From NCBI GenBank assembly GCA_035510555.1, contig DATKGX010000012.1, forward strand, positions 1 through 19,473: DNA of 19,473 nucleotides, given 5' to 3'. The stretch comes from DATKGX01 sp035510555. Its GTDB lineage: Bacteria > Patescibacteriota > Microgenomatia > Levybacterales > UBA12049. This document shows, in pieces, positions 1 through 9,620 of the stretch. Numbering within the stretch: the first letter of the stretch is position 1; each line of letters opens with the position of its first letter. The notes under the pieces are model-generated. The model made no database searches. It was given only the letters and a program-made list of their open reading frames with translations, and was not told the origin of the DNA. A program made the position numbers and the translations under genes.

Positions 1-907
1 AGTACATTTTTTTATCAATAACAAAATCATAGCTTCCCACAAATTCAGTTAATTTCCCTCCGTAGCCTTGTTTAAACCGGTGGAATCCATACCACGGATC
101 TTTAGCGTCCGGATCTGGACCTAAACTTCCCCACATGTCAATTTTTTTTAGACCCATTTTTTTGCCAAACTTGATTGCCTCCCACATCATTAGATTTGAA
201 GCCATCACTTCTCGATGCTCATTACTAGATGCGCCATAAGGATAATAAAGTGTATCGCCCAAAACAAATAGAATCCACGTTACCAAAGTTTCATTGTTGT
301 AAGTCGCCTTTAAAAGATGGGCGGTCAATTTTTCATAATTCTGACTTCTGATTTTTGACTCCTGATTTTTGAGAGTTTCCCACATGAGGCGATGATAATT
401 TACACTGTGGGCATAAAAACTTTGTCTTTGGGTAGTCGCTTTTGTCAATTTCAAATATTGTTCAAAAGCTTTATCGGAATTATCTTCTGTAACTTTGACG
501 CCCTTTTTCTCGGCGATCCGAATGTTATATCTGGTTTTAGGATGCATATTCTTAAGCAGTTCTTCTTCTGATTTAGTTAAGTCTAAAACAAAAGTGTAAT
601 TAGTAAAAAGAGGATGGGCGGAAGGTGCAAGGCCTAAACTCTTAAGTTTTGTTTTTAAGTTGTCAGCATTTTCAACATTTGGCTCAAGTTGAATAAAAAT
701 ACATTTTTCGTTTTTGCCCATTTTTCCAAGCTCAACCAACATCTGCTTAGTCGGCATTGGTCCTTTAGGTAAATATCCAATTGTGTATTTGGTGCGGGGA
801 ATTGGATGAATTGTCAGTTGCAGATTATCAGTTCTTATTACTTTAACTCCGGTTTTCTCCCGAAAATTTCCCCATTCTGTTGCCTGTAAAGGGTGAATGT
901 CTTTCAT
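1..907 (-). CDS. FemAB-family aminoacyltransferase (peptidoglycan bridge peptide), 3' end cut by window
   Basis: Translating the minus strand from ATG at 905-907 gives 302 codons without a stop, running off the left edge. The central segment KTRYNIRIAEKKGV (residues 124-137) is typical of the FemA/FemB/MurM family, as are the second-GNAT-like pieces YYPYGASSNEHR (221-232), MMWEAIKFGKK (240-250), DMWGSLGP (257-264) and the FHRFKQGYGG (275-284) region. Family members add amino acids from aminoacyl-tRNA to the lipid II peptide at the cytoplasmic membrane face; the amino acid used cannot be read from the sequence. The start overlaps the uvrD stop in ATGA (904-907), so it is probably translationally coupled to the helicase. 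Residues 181-189 (NQESKIRSQ) are encoded by a degenerate short repeat (339-370). The family call is strong; the substrate is unknown. Confidence 0.88.
   Translation of the reverse strand, partial: MKDIHPLQATEWGNFREKTGVKVIRTDNLQLTIHPIPRTKYTIGYLPKGPMPTKQMLVELGKMGKNEKCIFIQLEPNVENADNLKTKLKSLGLAPSAHPLFTNYTFVLDLTKSEEELLKNMHPKTRYNIRIAEKKGVKVTEDNSDKAFEQYLKLTKATTQRQSFYAHSVNYHRLMWETLKNQESKIRSQNYEKLTAHLLKATYNNETLVTWILFVLGDTLYYPYGASSNEHREVMASNLMMWEAIKFGKKMGLKKIDMWGSLGPDPDAKDPWYGFHRFKQGYGGKLTEFVGSYDFVIDKKMY
339..370 (-). repeat. Degenerate heptanucleotide-type repeat inside the FemAB gene
   Basis: On the plus strand this stretch alternates CTGACTTCTGA, TTTTTGACTCCTGA and TTTTT. Read on the minus strand these are imperfect copies of the AGTCAGG/AGTCAAAAATCAG unit. 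It is coding and adds NQESKIRSQ in frame. It resembles the perfect tandem at 8906-8940 in a different gene, so the two look like members of one dispersed repeat family. Confidence 0.6.
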
Positions 908-2745
908 AGATAATCAGGAACCTCACTTTCCATGCTATTTAAATTTCTTTCCAAGGTTCCTTCCGGCAATTCCAGTATAAACCTTGAGACAATATTTGTC
1001 GTCTTCTGTCCAAAAAATAATCTTTTTCGGCAATAGGTTAAAAATAGCTTTTCCTTAGCTCTTGTCATCCCAACGTAACAAAGTCTTCTTTCTTCTTCAA
1101 GTTCATTTTTGTCCATCATGCTTCTTGAATGCGGAAATAATCCTTCTTCCATGCCAACCATAAAAACGACCTTAAATTCCAAACCTTTTGCCGCGTGCAG
1201 AGTCATTAAATTCACGGCATTTTTTTTGCCGTTTTCATCTTTAATGTGGTCGGGCATATATTCCTGTTCAACCAAAGAAACATTTTCCAAGAATTGGCCA
1301 AGCTCTGGAAATTCAATCGCGACCGATCGTAGCTCTTTAATATTCTCGAGTCTTTCCTGATCTTCCTCATCTTTTTCGTCATAGAGAGAAAAGTAGTCAG
1401 TTGCCTTTAAAACTTCATCCAGGATTTCAATAGTTGGTTTTTCGTCTGGAGTAAAACCGTTACGAAATTGCTCAAACTTTGCCAGTCTTCCTTTGCCTAG
1501 TTTCTCGATTCTCTTTAAAGAGACTTTATCTTTAGGATTGGCTAAAACTTTAAGGTAAGCTAGGACATCTTTTATTTCCTTCCTCTCATAAAATTTTGTT
1601 CCGCCAATTAAAATATAAGCAATGCTTCTATGAATAAATATTTCTTCAATCGCTCTTGATTGGGCATTGGTCCGATACAAAACACAAAAATCATAATTGT
1701 TTAAATCGGGGTTTTCATATTTCAGTTTCAAGATTTGGTCAACGATAAACTCACCCTCTTTTTGTTCATTCAAGGATTCATGGACAATTACTTCTTCGCC
1801 GGTCTCATTTTCGGTCCAAAGCTTTAAAATTGGGTGGGTATTATTTTTGGCGATAACCGCTGAAGCGGCATCCAGGATTTTTTGCGTCGAGCGGTAATTT
1901 TGCGAAAGCGAAAAAGTTTTAACATTTTTAAAATCATCTTTAAATTTCGCTAAGTTTAAAAAGTCGGCGCCGCGAAAACTGTAAATACTTTGCGAGAAAT
2001 CTCCGACCACGCAAATATTGTTCCATTTTTGGGAAAGCATTTTTGTCAGTAAGTATTGAGCGTGATTGGTATCCTGATATTCGTCAACTAAAACGTACAT
2101 GAACTTATTTTGATATTTTTTTAAAATCTCCGGCTCTTTTCTAAATAGCTCAACGGTTTTTAAAATTAAATCATCGAAATCCAAAGCGCCGTTTTCCTTG
2201 AGGATTTTTTGATAAACCATGTAAGTTTTGGCGACAATTTCCTGGAAGTGTCCTCTGGCAAATTGCGGGTATTCGCTTTCGTTAATCAATTCATTCTTGG
2301 CTCCGGAAATGCTATTAAGAACAGAAGACGGTTTATATTCTTTAATTGAGATGCCCAAAATTTCAAAAGCCTCTTTAACAGCGTCTTTTTGGTCCTGGCT
2401 ATCATAGATTAAAAAGTTTTTAGGTATACCAATTCTTTCTCCGTCAATCCTTAAGATTTTGGCGCAAAGCGCATGAAATGTGGAGACTGTTGGAAGTTCG
2501 TTTCTTTTGTTTTGTTGAAAGAATTTTTGCATTCTTTCTTTCATTTCGCTTGCGGCTTTATTGGTAAAAGTGACCATTAAAATATTACTTGGATTAACGC
2601 CTTGTTCAAGTAAGTAAATTACCTTATAAGTTAATACGCGTGTTTTTCCAGAACCCGCCCCTGCCAAAATTATCATCGGGCCGTTTTTCTGTTCTACAGC
2701 TTCCAATTGTTCCTTATTCAGCTCCTTGAGAAAGTCGTTATGCAT
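904..2745 (-). CDS. uvrD: UvrD/PcrA-type superfamily 1 ATP-dependent DNA helicase
   Basis: A 613-residue 3'-5' DNA helicase with all SF1A motifs in order: Q-motif LNKEQLEAV (9-17), Walker A AGAGSGKT (28-35), Ia TFTNKAASEMKER, II VDEYQDTN, III VGDFSQSIYSFRGAD, IV SQNYRST, V MTLHAAKGLEFKVVF and VI EERRLCYVGMTRAKEKL. It should unwind DNA in nucleotide excision and mismatch repair and clear replication blocks. It is about 100 residues shorter than typical PcrA because it stops soon after motif VI and lacks most of the C-terminal extension. I chose the ATG at 2743-2745 (MHNDFLKEL). An in-frame ATG at 2785-2787 would add 14 non-conserved residues and overlap the divergent tpiA. An extended -10 lies 7 nt upstream of the chosen start. 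The stop overlaps the FemAB start. Confidence 0.95.
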   Translation of the reverse strand: MHNDFLKELNKEQLEAVEQKNGPMIILAGAGSGKTRVLTYKVIYLLEQGVNPSNILMVTFTNKAASEMKERMQKFFQQNKRNELPTVSTFHALCAKILRIDGERIGIPKNFLIYDSQDQKDAVKEAFEILGISIKEYKPSSVLNSISGAKNELINESEYPQFARGHFQEIVAKTYMVYQKILKENGALDFDDLILKTVELFRKEPEILKKYQNKFMYVLVDEYQDTNHAQYLLTKMLSQKWNNICVVGDFSQSIYSFRGADFLNLAKFKDDFKNVKTFSLSQNYRSTQKILDAASAVIAKNNTHPILKLWTENETGEEVIVHESLNEQKEGEFIVDQILKLKYENPDLNNYDFCVLYRTNAQSRAIEEIFIHRSIAYILIGGTKFYERKEIKDVLAYLKVLANPKDKVSLKRIEKLGKGRLAKFEQFRNGFTPDEKPTIEILDEVLKATDYFSLYDEKDEEDQERLENIKELRSVAIEFPELGQFLENVSLVEQEYMPDHIKDENGKKNAVNLMTLHAAKGLEFKVVFMVGMEEGLFPHSRSMMDKNELEEERRLCYVGMTRAKEKLFLTYCRKRLFFGQKTTNIVSRFILELPEGTLERNLNSMESEVPDYL

Positions 2746-2754
2746 ACGTATAAT
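2726..2754 (+). promoter_or_regulatory. Predicted tpiA promoter (leaderless)
   Basis: TTGAGA (2726-2731), a 17-bp spacer and TATAAT (2749-2754), a near-consensus sigma-70-type promoter. The -35 box lies inside the 5' coding end of uvrD. The -10 ends 8 nt before the tpiA ATG at 2763, so the predicted transcript starts within about two bases of the start codon. Confidence 0.75.
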
Positions 2755-2761
2755 AATAGCA
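2753..2761 (-). promoter_or_regulatory. Predicted uvrD extended -10 promoter (leaderless)
   Basis: Reading the minus strand, TGC-TATTAT (2761 down to 2753) is an extended -10 element. It ends 7 nt before the uvrD ATG at 2745. No good -35 box is visible at the right distance. It overlaps the tpiA -10 on the other strand, so the two promoters share the same few bases. Confidence 0.6.
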
Positions 2762-2762
2762 C

Positions 2763-3431
2763 ATGGGTAAATGTTTAATTGTCGCAAACCTCAAGTCTTA
2801 CCAGAATGAAAACGAAGCTAAAAATTGGTTAGAAACTTTTGGAAAGATTAAGGAATTGAATCTTGATTTAACCCAAAAAGAAATCATTATTTGTCCTTCT
2901 TTCACCCAACTTTTCAGCTTTTTCTCATATTTTTCTTCTAATAATATAAAGGTTATGCTCGGCGCGCAAAACGTCTCGCCTTTTGATGAAGGAGCGTATA
3001 CGGGTGAAGTAAATGCAAAACAAATTAAAGATTTCGTGCAGTATGTACTCATTGGTCATTCAGAGAGAAGACAAAACTTTAACGAAACGGAAGATATGCT
3101 GATAAAAAAAGTTGATATGACGCTCAAATATGGACTCAATCCAATCTTCTTGGTGCAAAATCAGGAAGACGTAATTCCTCAAGGGGTACAAATTGTTGCC
3201 TATGATCCTTCTTTTGCAATCGGCAGCGGTACTCCGGACACGCCCGAGAATGCGGATGCGATTGCCGCAGTGATAAAGTCAAAAAATAATAATGCTCAAG
3301 TGCTTTATGGCGGAAGCGTCACTTCCGAAAACGTCAAAAGTTTTACAGCAAAAACCAATTTAGATGGAGTAATTGTGGGAGGAGCCAGTCTCGAAGCAGA
3401 GGAGTTTATTAAAATCATTAAAAATGCATAA
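2763..3431 (+). CDS. tpiA: Triosephosphate isomerase, divergent and short
   Basis: A 222-residue TIM-barrel enzyme that should interconvert dihydroxyacetone phosphate and glyceraldehyde 3-phosphate in glycolysis. Visible are the N-terminal Asn9/Lys11 pair (VANLKSY), catalytic His99 in LIGHSERRQNF, the loop-6 block AYDPSFAIGSG (146-156) and the phosphate-binding YGGSV (182-186) and GVIVGGASL (202-210). It is roughly 30 residues shorter than usual. The segment before loop 6 is shortened and the family's CIGE-type motif reads FLVQN. Most striking, the catalytic Glu of the usual YEPVWAIGTG motif is Asp148 here (codon GAT at 3202-3204). It is the first gene of a plus-strand pair; the LCP gene start overlaps its last 8 bases. 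The family is clear; full activity is less certain. Confidence 0.88.
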   Translation: MGKCLIVANLKSYQNENEAKNWLETFGKIKELNLDLTQKEIIICPSFTQLFSFFSYFSSNNIKVMLGAQNVSPFDEGAYTGEVNAKQIKDFVQYVLIGHSERRQNFNETEDMLIKKVDMTLKYGLNPIFLVQNQEDVIPQGVQIVAYDPSFAIGSGTPDTPENADAIAAVIKSKNNNAQVLYGGSVTSENVKSFTAKTNLDGVIVGGASLEAEEFIKIIKNA

Positions 3432-4548
3432 GAAGCGACCGTTAATTCTTATTGGTATTATTATGGTTGTTTTAGTGCTATTTATTTATAAAACCGCCAG
3501 TGTTTATCCATTTCTATTCCAATTAGTCTTTAACCGCGGAGTAAATCTTAAACAGACGACCGACAACCGGATTAATATTCTACTTCTGGGAATTAGTGGG
3601 GGAAGCCATGAGGGGCCAAATTTAACCGATACGATTATCCTCGCCAGCTTAGACCAAAAAAATAACAAAGTAACTTTAGTTTCAATTCCAAGAGATTTAT
3701 GGGTTCCAGACCTAACGCTGGATGTCAAAAAAGTTAATGGAGCTTATGCATACGGTGAAGGGGTCAAAAAAGGAGGAGGTTTGCCATTAGCAGAAGCCGT
3801 TATCGAGAAAATAACCGGACAAACAATTGATTACGGAGTAAGGTTAGATTTTTCAGGCTTTGTGAAAGCGGTCGATATCGTTGGAGGATTGGATATCAAT
3901 GTTGATAATACTTTTGACGATTATCAATATCCAATTGACGGAAAAGAAGCAGACCCATGCGGACATACAACTCAAGAATTACAGACTTTGGCCAACACTC
4001 CTGAAGATCAACTTCCGCAAGTTTTTCCTTGCCGGTATTTGCATGTCCATTTTAATAAGGGGTTGCAGCATATGGATGGAGCTACAGCTCTTGAGTTTGT
4101 CAGATCAAGACATGCGTCCCAAGAGATTGAAGCCAGTGATTTTGCCAGAAGCAAACGGCAGGAAAAAATAATACAGGCTTTTAAGAGTAAAGTATTATCC
4201 GCTCAAACTTTATTAAACCCAGGTAAGATAATTAGCCTTTATACTACTTTGAAAGGTAGTATAGATACCGATATTCAACAAAGTGATTTTGATGATTTTA
4301 TTAGACTGGCTGAAAAAATGAAAAACGCAAAAATACAAAGCACGGTAATAGATGCTGGAGACGATACTATCCAAAGGTCGGGACTTTTAATAAATCCACC
4401 GATTAGTAGCGACTATAATTATGCATGGACACTTATTCCGCGGGTGGGAAATGGAAATTTTTCGGAAATTCAAAAATATGTATCTTGCGAGATTACTAAA
4501 GGAAATTGCGTTGTTTCGCAACTACCAACGGCAGCTCCTAAAAATTAA
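3424..4548 (+). CDS. LytR-CpsA-Psr (LCP) family cell-wall polymer ligase
   Basis: A 374-residue membrane-anchored protein with one N-terminal transmembrane segment (residues about 6-23) and an extracellular LCP domain. Recognisable pieces are NILLLGISGG (51-60), NLTDTIILASLD (66-77), VSIPRDLWV (86-94), KVNGAYAYG (103-111) and ALEFVRSRH (222-230). The Asp and Arg residues of TDT, PRD and RSR correspond to the residues that bind the polyprenyl pyrophosphate head group and metal. LCP enzymes transfer undecaprenyl-linked glycopolymers to peptidoglycan. Four cysteines (179, 203, 355, 362) could form exported disulfides. The ATG at 3424 overlaps the tpiA stop by 8 bases; an earlier in-frame ATG at 3373 would lie deep inside tpiA and add 17 unrelated residues. 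The 3' end overlaps the convergent DUF2298 gene by 11 bp. Confidence 0.92.
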   Translation: MHKKRPLILIGIIMVVLVLFIYKTASVYPFLFQLVFNRGVNLKQTTDNRINILLLGISGGSHEGPNLTDTIILASLDQKNNKVTLVSIPRDLWVPDLTLDVKKVNGAYAYGEGVKKGGGLPLAEAVIEKITGQTIDYGVRLDFSGFVKAVDIVGGLDINVDNTFDDYQYPIDGKEADPCGHTTQELQTLANTPEDQLPQVFPCRYLHVHFNKGLQHMDGATALEFVRSRHASQEIEASDFARSKRQEKIIQAFKSKVLSAQTLLNPGKIISLYTTLKGSIDTDIQQSDFDDFIRLAEKMKNAKIQSTVIDAGDDTIQRSGLLINPPISSDYNYAWTLIPRVGNGNFSEIQKYVSCEITKGNCVVSQLPTAAPKN

Positions 4549-6664
4549 TTTTATAGAGTTTGGTTTGGTCACTTTCAAAGATAAGTTTTCCGAGTTTTAC
4601 AAAACTCTGTTCATTTATGCTTGGATACTTTTGCCTTTCCAGGTCAGACACTACTACATAAGAGATATTGTATTTTTTAATTAAACTTCTTGCAGTAGTA
4701 ATATTATGGGTTGTATAGAGAATTTGAACATCAGCGATTCTTGGCGCCACGACATCATAGGTCCCGCGCCAGAGCCATTCATGCACAGACCAGCCGATAA
4801 CCGTTGGTAAGCCGGTGTTGGCAGAAATCCTGGCATAATCGGTATAGGAATCTCCACTGGCTTCAAGAATTACCGGTTGTCCATGGACATTTTTATTTAG
4901 CCAAATGATCAATCTATAATCATTTGGATATAAAGAAGCAAGATAAGCTGTCCCGTCCAGACTTTTATTTTTTGTTTGCAAGTTGTTGTAATATGAGTTG
5001 ATGGCAAAAACTGGATAAATAAGAACCAGAAAAAGGAGAACGAAGCTTGCCATGGAAAATGGTATTAAAATTTTCTTTCTTCTTATACCGGTAATTAACT
5101 TCACTAGAATATATCCGCAAGATAGGGAAAGAAGAATAAATGCTTCGTAAACCAGTTTGAACATGGTGTTTGCGCGGTAATAAGTTGGATAAATATCTTT
5201 AACGTAGATAAATTCGGGTACTAGAATTAAGATGGATGATAAAACGATCAACATTAAAACAAAAATATCACTTTTGGAAAATTGATATTTCCGCTTAAAC
5301 TTTAGAAAAAGTAAAAACGAAATAACGAAGAAATAGAAAAATCCATACAGCAAAGTAAATTGCCAAAAAGGGGTTCTTTGACAATGGTTTACTTCGAAAA
5401 GAAAAGGGCCAAACTTACCGATGCTGGTTAAAAATGACGGAGTACATAATATGCCGATACCAGAAACGAAAGGTCTAAAGTTAACGCTAAACGGCAAAGA
5501 AAAAATTATAAACCCAAAAAAGATAATAAAGAACTGTTTCAGTAGTTGGTAAAAGGAATACTGTGAAAAAAGCCAACGATGGTCTTTATAAAAATTGGAG
5601 ACGAAGAGAAGCATAAAGGCCAGTAAAAAATAAATAGGTCCGTCCCAAGCGTTAGTCATATACATTACGGCAAAAAGAAATGCCAGAAAAATTAAATGCC
5701 AAGAAGATATTTTCTTATTTTTTAAAAGGACAAAGATAAACAAAATTGTTAAAAGGACAAAAGGAATATCTAAAACATGTCCGTGTAAATCAGAGACAAC
5801 AAAGGAGTAAATTGGAAATTCGTGGATAGTATGGTAAATAAATCTGGTGGCGTTAGGATACCAATAGTTGTTGGGGAAAGTAAAAGGCAAGAAAGGAAGT
5901 TGCCAGAAAGGAACAGGACTATCCGCCGGAGTATATGGTTTTAAAAAAGCGTAGATAGTGGTGAGATTGCCACCCAGGGATACTAAGAGCGCAGAAATTA
6001 AACCTGCGATCACCGCTTTTATATATGATATAGATTTTTCAAACAGGTTCATGCCAATAGAAAAAGCAGTGGTAAAGGTTAGGGCAAAAAGGGTGGCGAG
6101 CATGAGATTATAGGAAATAAAAGAAGGAATAAAACTCAGTTTTGTTAAAACGGCGGTAACCAGATGCCCAAAGAAATAATAGTTAATAGGAAAAGGTGTG
6201 TACCACATATCTTTTGGAGGGAAATAACCGCTGCGAAGAATTGAATTTAAAAATCCAAAATCCATAAACTTCTCTAGTCCATGAATGTCAGGATTATTAG
6301 CTCTTATATATGACCAAAAAAATAATCCGGCTAAAAAAATTGCCTCTTCGAGTAAAAATATCTTTATATTTTCCCGAAAAATAGGCATTAAGTGTTTTTT
6401 CTTTAGAATAAAGATACCGTAGTTTATTAAGAAGAAAATAAAAACAGATAGAATAACCGAAAACTCGGAAAACTTAAGTACTCTTAGAGTTCCTATTAAA
6501 AAGACAAAATAAGAAATTACTGCTATCCCAATTATTTTTGAAAAGATATAACCTTTGTCTCTAAGACTTTCAAAAACAGAAAAAGTTAAAGGCAGAAATG
6601 CAGTTCCAATAAAAAGAAAAACCAAGAACCATTTTAAAACATTTATCACGTCTGAAAATAACAT
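4538..6664 (-). CDS. DUF2298 (Chlor_Arch_YYY) polytopic membrane protein
   Basis: A 708-residue protein with many transmembrane helices and a soluble C-terminal domain of about 110 residues. Hallmarks of DUF2298 are present: RANNPDIHGLEKFMDFGFLN (121-140), FPINYYFFGH (158-167, the 'YYY' motif), VVSDLHGH, NAWDGPIY, and the C-terminal block PVILEASGDSYTDY...GLPTVIGWSVHEWLWRG. The family is widespread in Chloroflexi, archaea and CPR. It has a layout like GT-C glycosyltransferases, but its reaction is not established. It is last in the minus-strand run, 18 bp after the PMT-type glycosyltransferase, and has its own extended -10 box in that gap. It probably acts at the membrane in surface glycan or glycoprotein synthesis (inference from neighbours). 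Confidence 0.9.
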   Translation of the reverse strand: MLFSDVINVLKWFLVFLFIGTAFLPLTFSVFESLRDKGYIFSKIIGIAVISYFVFLIGTLRVLKFSEFSVILSVFIFFLINYGIFILKKKHLMPIFRENIKIFLLEEAIFLAGLFFWSYIRANNPDIHGLEKFMDFGFLNSILRSGYFPPKDMWYTPFPINYYFFGHLVTAVLTKLSFIPSFISYNLMLATLFALTFTTAFSIGMNLFEKSISYIKAVIAGLISALLVSLGGNLTTIYAFLKPYTPADSPVPFWQLPFLPFTFPNNYWYPNATRFIYHTIHEFPIYSFVVSDLHGHVLDIPFVLLTILFIFVLLKNKKISSWHLIFLAFLFAVMYMTNAWDGPIYFLLAFMLLFVSNFYKDHRWLFSQYSFYQLLKQFFIIFFGFIIFSLPFSVNFRPFVSGIGILCTPSFLTSIGKFGPFLFEVNHCQRTPFWQFTLLYGFFYFFVISFLLFLKFKRKYQFSKSDIFVLMLIVLSSILILVPEFIYVKDIYPTYYRANTMFKLVYEAFILLSLSCGYILVKLITGIRRKKILIPFSMASFVLLFLVLIYPVFAINSYYNNLQTKNKSLDGTAYLASLYPNDYRLIIWLNKNVHGQPVILEASGDSYTDYARISANTGLPTVIGWSVHEWLWRGTYDVVAPRIADVQILYTTHNITTARSLIKKYNISYVVVSDLERQKYPSINEQSFVKLGKLIFESDQTKLYKINF

Positions 6665-6670
6665 AAGTCT

Positions 6671-6679
6671 ATTTTAGCA
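6671..6679 (-). promoter_or_regulatory. Predicted internal promoter for the DUF2298 gene (extended -10, leaderless)
   Basis: Minus-strand TGCTAAAAT (6679 down to 6671) ends 6 nt before the ATG at 6664, in an 18-bp gap. The same TGCTAAAAT-N6-ATG arrangement precedes rpsT. No convincing -35 is seen. It would give this gene expression independent of the upstream operon. Confidence 0.55.
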
Positions 6680-6682
6680 ATT

Positions 6683-8333
6683 TTATTGCTTATTTAGAAT
6701 TTGCGTTAATTGTTGTGCGCTAAGATTTGCAATGTTTTTAAAAATTATTACTTTCGGGTGATCGTAAACTTGGAAAGTTTCTTCACTGGTGTCATCGTTA
6801 ATTATTAAGCCCAATAAGGATGGGTAAGAAGAAAATTGTGCTACTTGCTGGTAGCCCAACTTACCCGCAAATAGCAATCTGTAATATTTGCTGGTAATAG
6901 GATACTTATCCGTAAGATGAATTATGGTTCCGTAAAGCCGTCTGCTGTTAAAAATTATATAACTGGAGTTACTCAAATTTACGGATAAATATTGCATTTT
7001 TGTTGCGTTATCAGTGTCATACATTGCCAAGGAAGTGATTTGGTATTGACTGGAGTTAAATTTTCCGATTGGGATAGGTAGTCCATCATCCCATTGTTCA
7101 TTCAAGATTCTTGTTCCATAAGGAATATTTTGATAAATCCATTCGGAAGCTACAATTCTGGTTTGGGGCTTAAGATAGATTGAAAAAAATGCCAGAGCCC
7201 AAATCATGGTTACGGCTACTGTTCCGAGAATAAACAACTTCCCTAAAAGATGAAATTTTGATTTTATTTTCATCATTAAAATCGCGGATGAGATTAACAA
7301 AAATGGAATTATCGGGACCACGTAGCGTATGAATTTTGTATGCCAAGAGCCAACATATAAAAAATAAACTAATGGCAGTATTAAAAATACCAGCAGTTTT
7401 TTTTCTCTCTTTTTAAGCGCTTGGAATAAGACGAAAATGAAACCCAACACGCAGAAAACCGTGTCTAAACCGATTTGCCAAAATAAATTTTTTATTTGGA
7501 AAAGATAGGGGATAGTATGATCAAATTGAAAGGTGTAAACAACCGGTAAAGAGCCGGTGGCAACTCCGGATTCATATCTCATTGACTCCAGAAATTTACT
7601 TGAGTCAAGAAATGTATAAGGAGAGAACATCGTAAAGACAATGAAGGAAATTATCAAAAATAAAATAAGGTGCAGAAACCCTTTGCGGAGTGTATGTCTT
7701 TTTCCAATAACTGCCAGTAAATATGCAAGAATGGGTATAACGATAAAAATTATTGCGGAGGTTTTGCTAGCGACTCCGATGCCCAGAATGACAGCTAAAA
7801 TAAGTGTTAAAAGCCAAGAAGCCTTTTCTAAAAATAAGATTGAGAAGAGACAGAGTGAAACCCCGATTAAAGTGATCAAGCTTTCAGTAACGCCGTAATG
7901 CGCAGTTTGGATAGATGTAACAGTAAAAGCATAGAGAATAATTGTGAGGAATGCGGTTTTTTTATCAGAAATTTTTTGAGCCAGAAAATATAGAGGGATA
8001 ATAGTTAAGGTTGAAAAAAAGGCAGAAAAAAACCGGCCGACGATATCAATATTGCCCCAATTCATTGTCCAAACAGAATTCTTTGTGATAAAGGTAAGTA
8101 AATCACCTGCCAGGCGATAAAGATAAATAGAAAAACCGCCATAAGCGAAAAAATGCGGATTCAGTTGGGAGAAAAAATGTATTTGCGAAACTGCGTTAGC
8201 GATATTTCTTTCGTCCGGATGAAAATAATTTCCTAAGTCCCAATTTAGATTATAAAAGCGCAGAGCTCCCGCCAAAATGGTTATAATAAGCAGAAGAAAT
8301 GAAGTTTGGAACTTTTTGTTTAATCCGATTTTT

Positions 8334-8341
<8 letters not shown>
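6683..8341 (-). CDS. PMT/ArnT-like (GT39 family) membrane glycosyltransferase
   Basis: A 552-residue protein with about a dozen hydrophobic helices. Just after the first helix comes the acidic motif LGNYFHPDERN, with HPDE at residues 41-44. This matches the first external loop of PMT/ArnT-type GT-C enzymes, whose acidic residues are catalytic. Such enzymes move a sugar from a polyprenyl-phosphate carrier to a protein or lipid outside the membrane. I chose the ATG at 8339-8341 (MIKKIGLNKKF). It overlaps the stop of the FAD gene by 8 bases, while the longer frame starting at 8440 reads through that gene's conserved C-terminus. No Shine-Dalgarno is visible, so expression probably depends on coupling. 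Sugar and acceptor are unknown; the upstream surface protein and pilus parts are plausible acceptors. Confidence 0.85.

Positions 8342-9616
<1,275 letters not shown>

Positions 9617-9620
<4 letters not shown>

Noticed and set aside
4541..4552. Palindrome AAAATTAATTTT at the LCP/DUF2298 junction as a terminator
   Set aside because: It is only A and T, has no loop and is followed by no T-run, so it is typical of AT-rich DNA.
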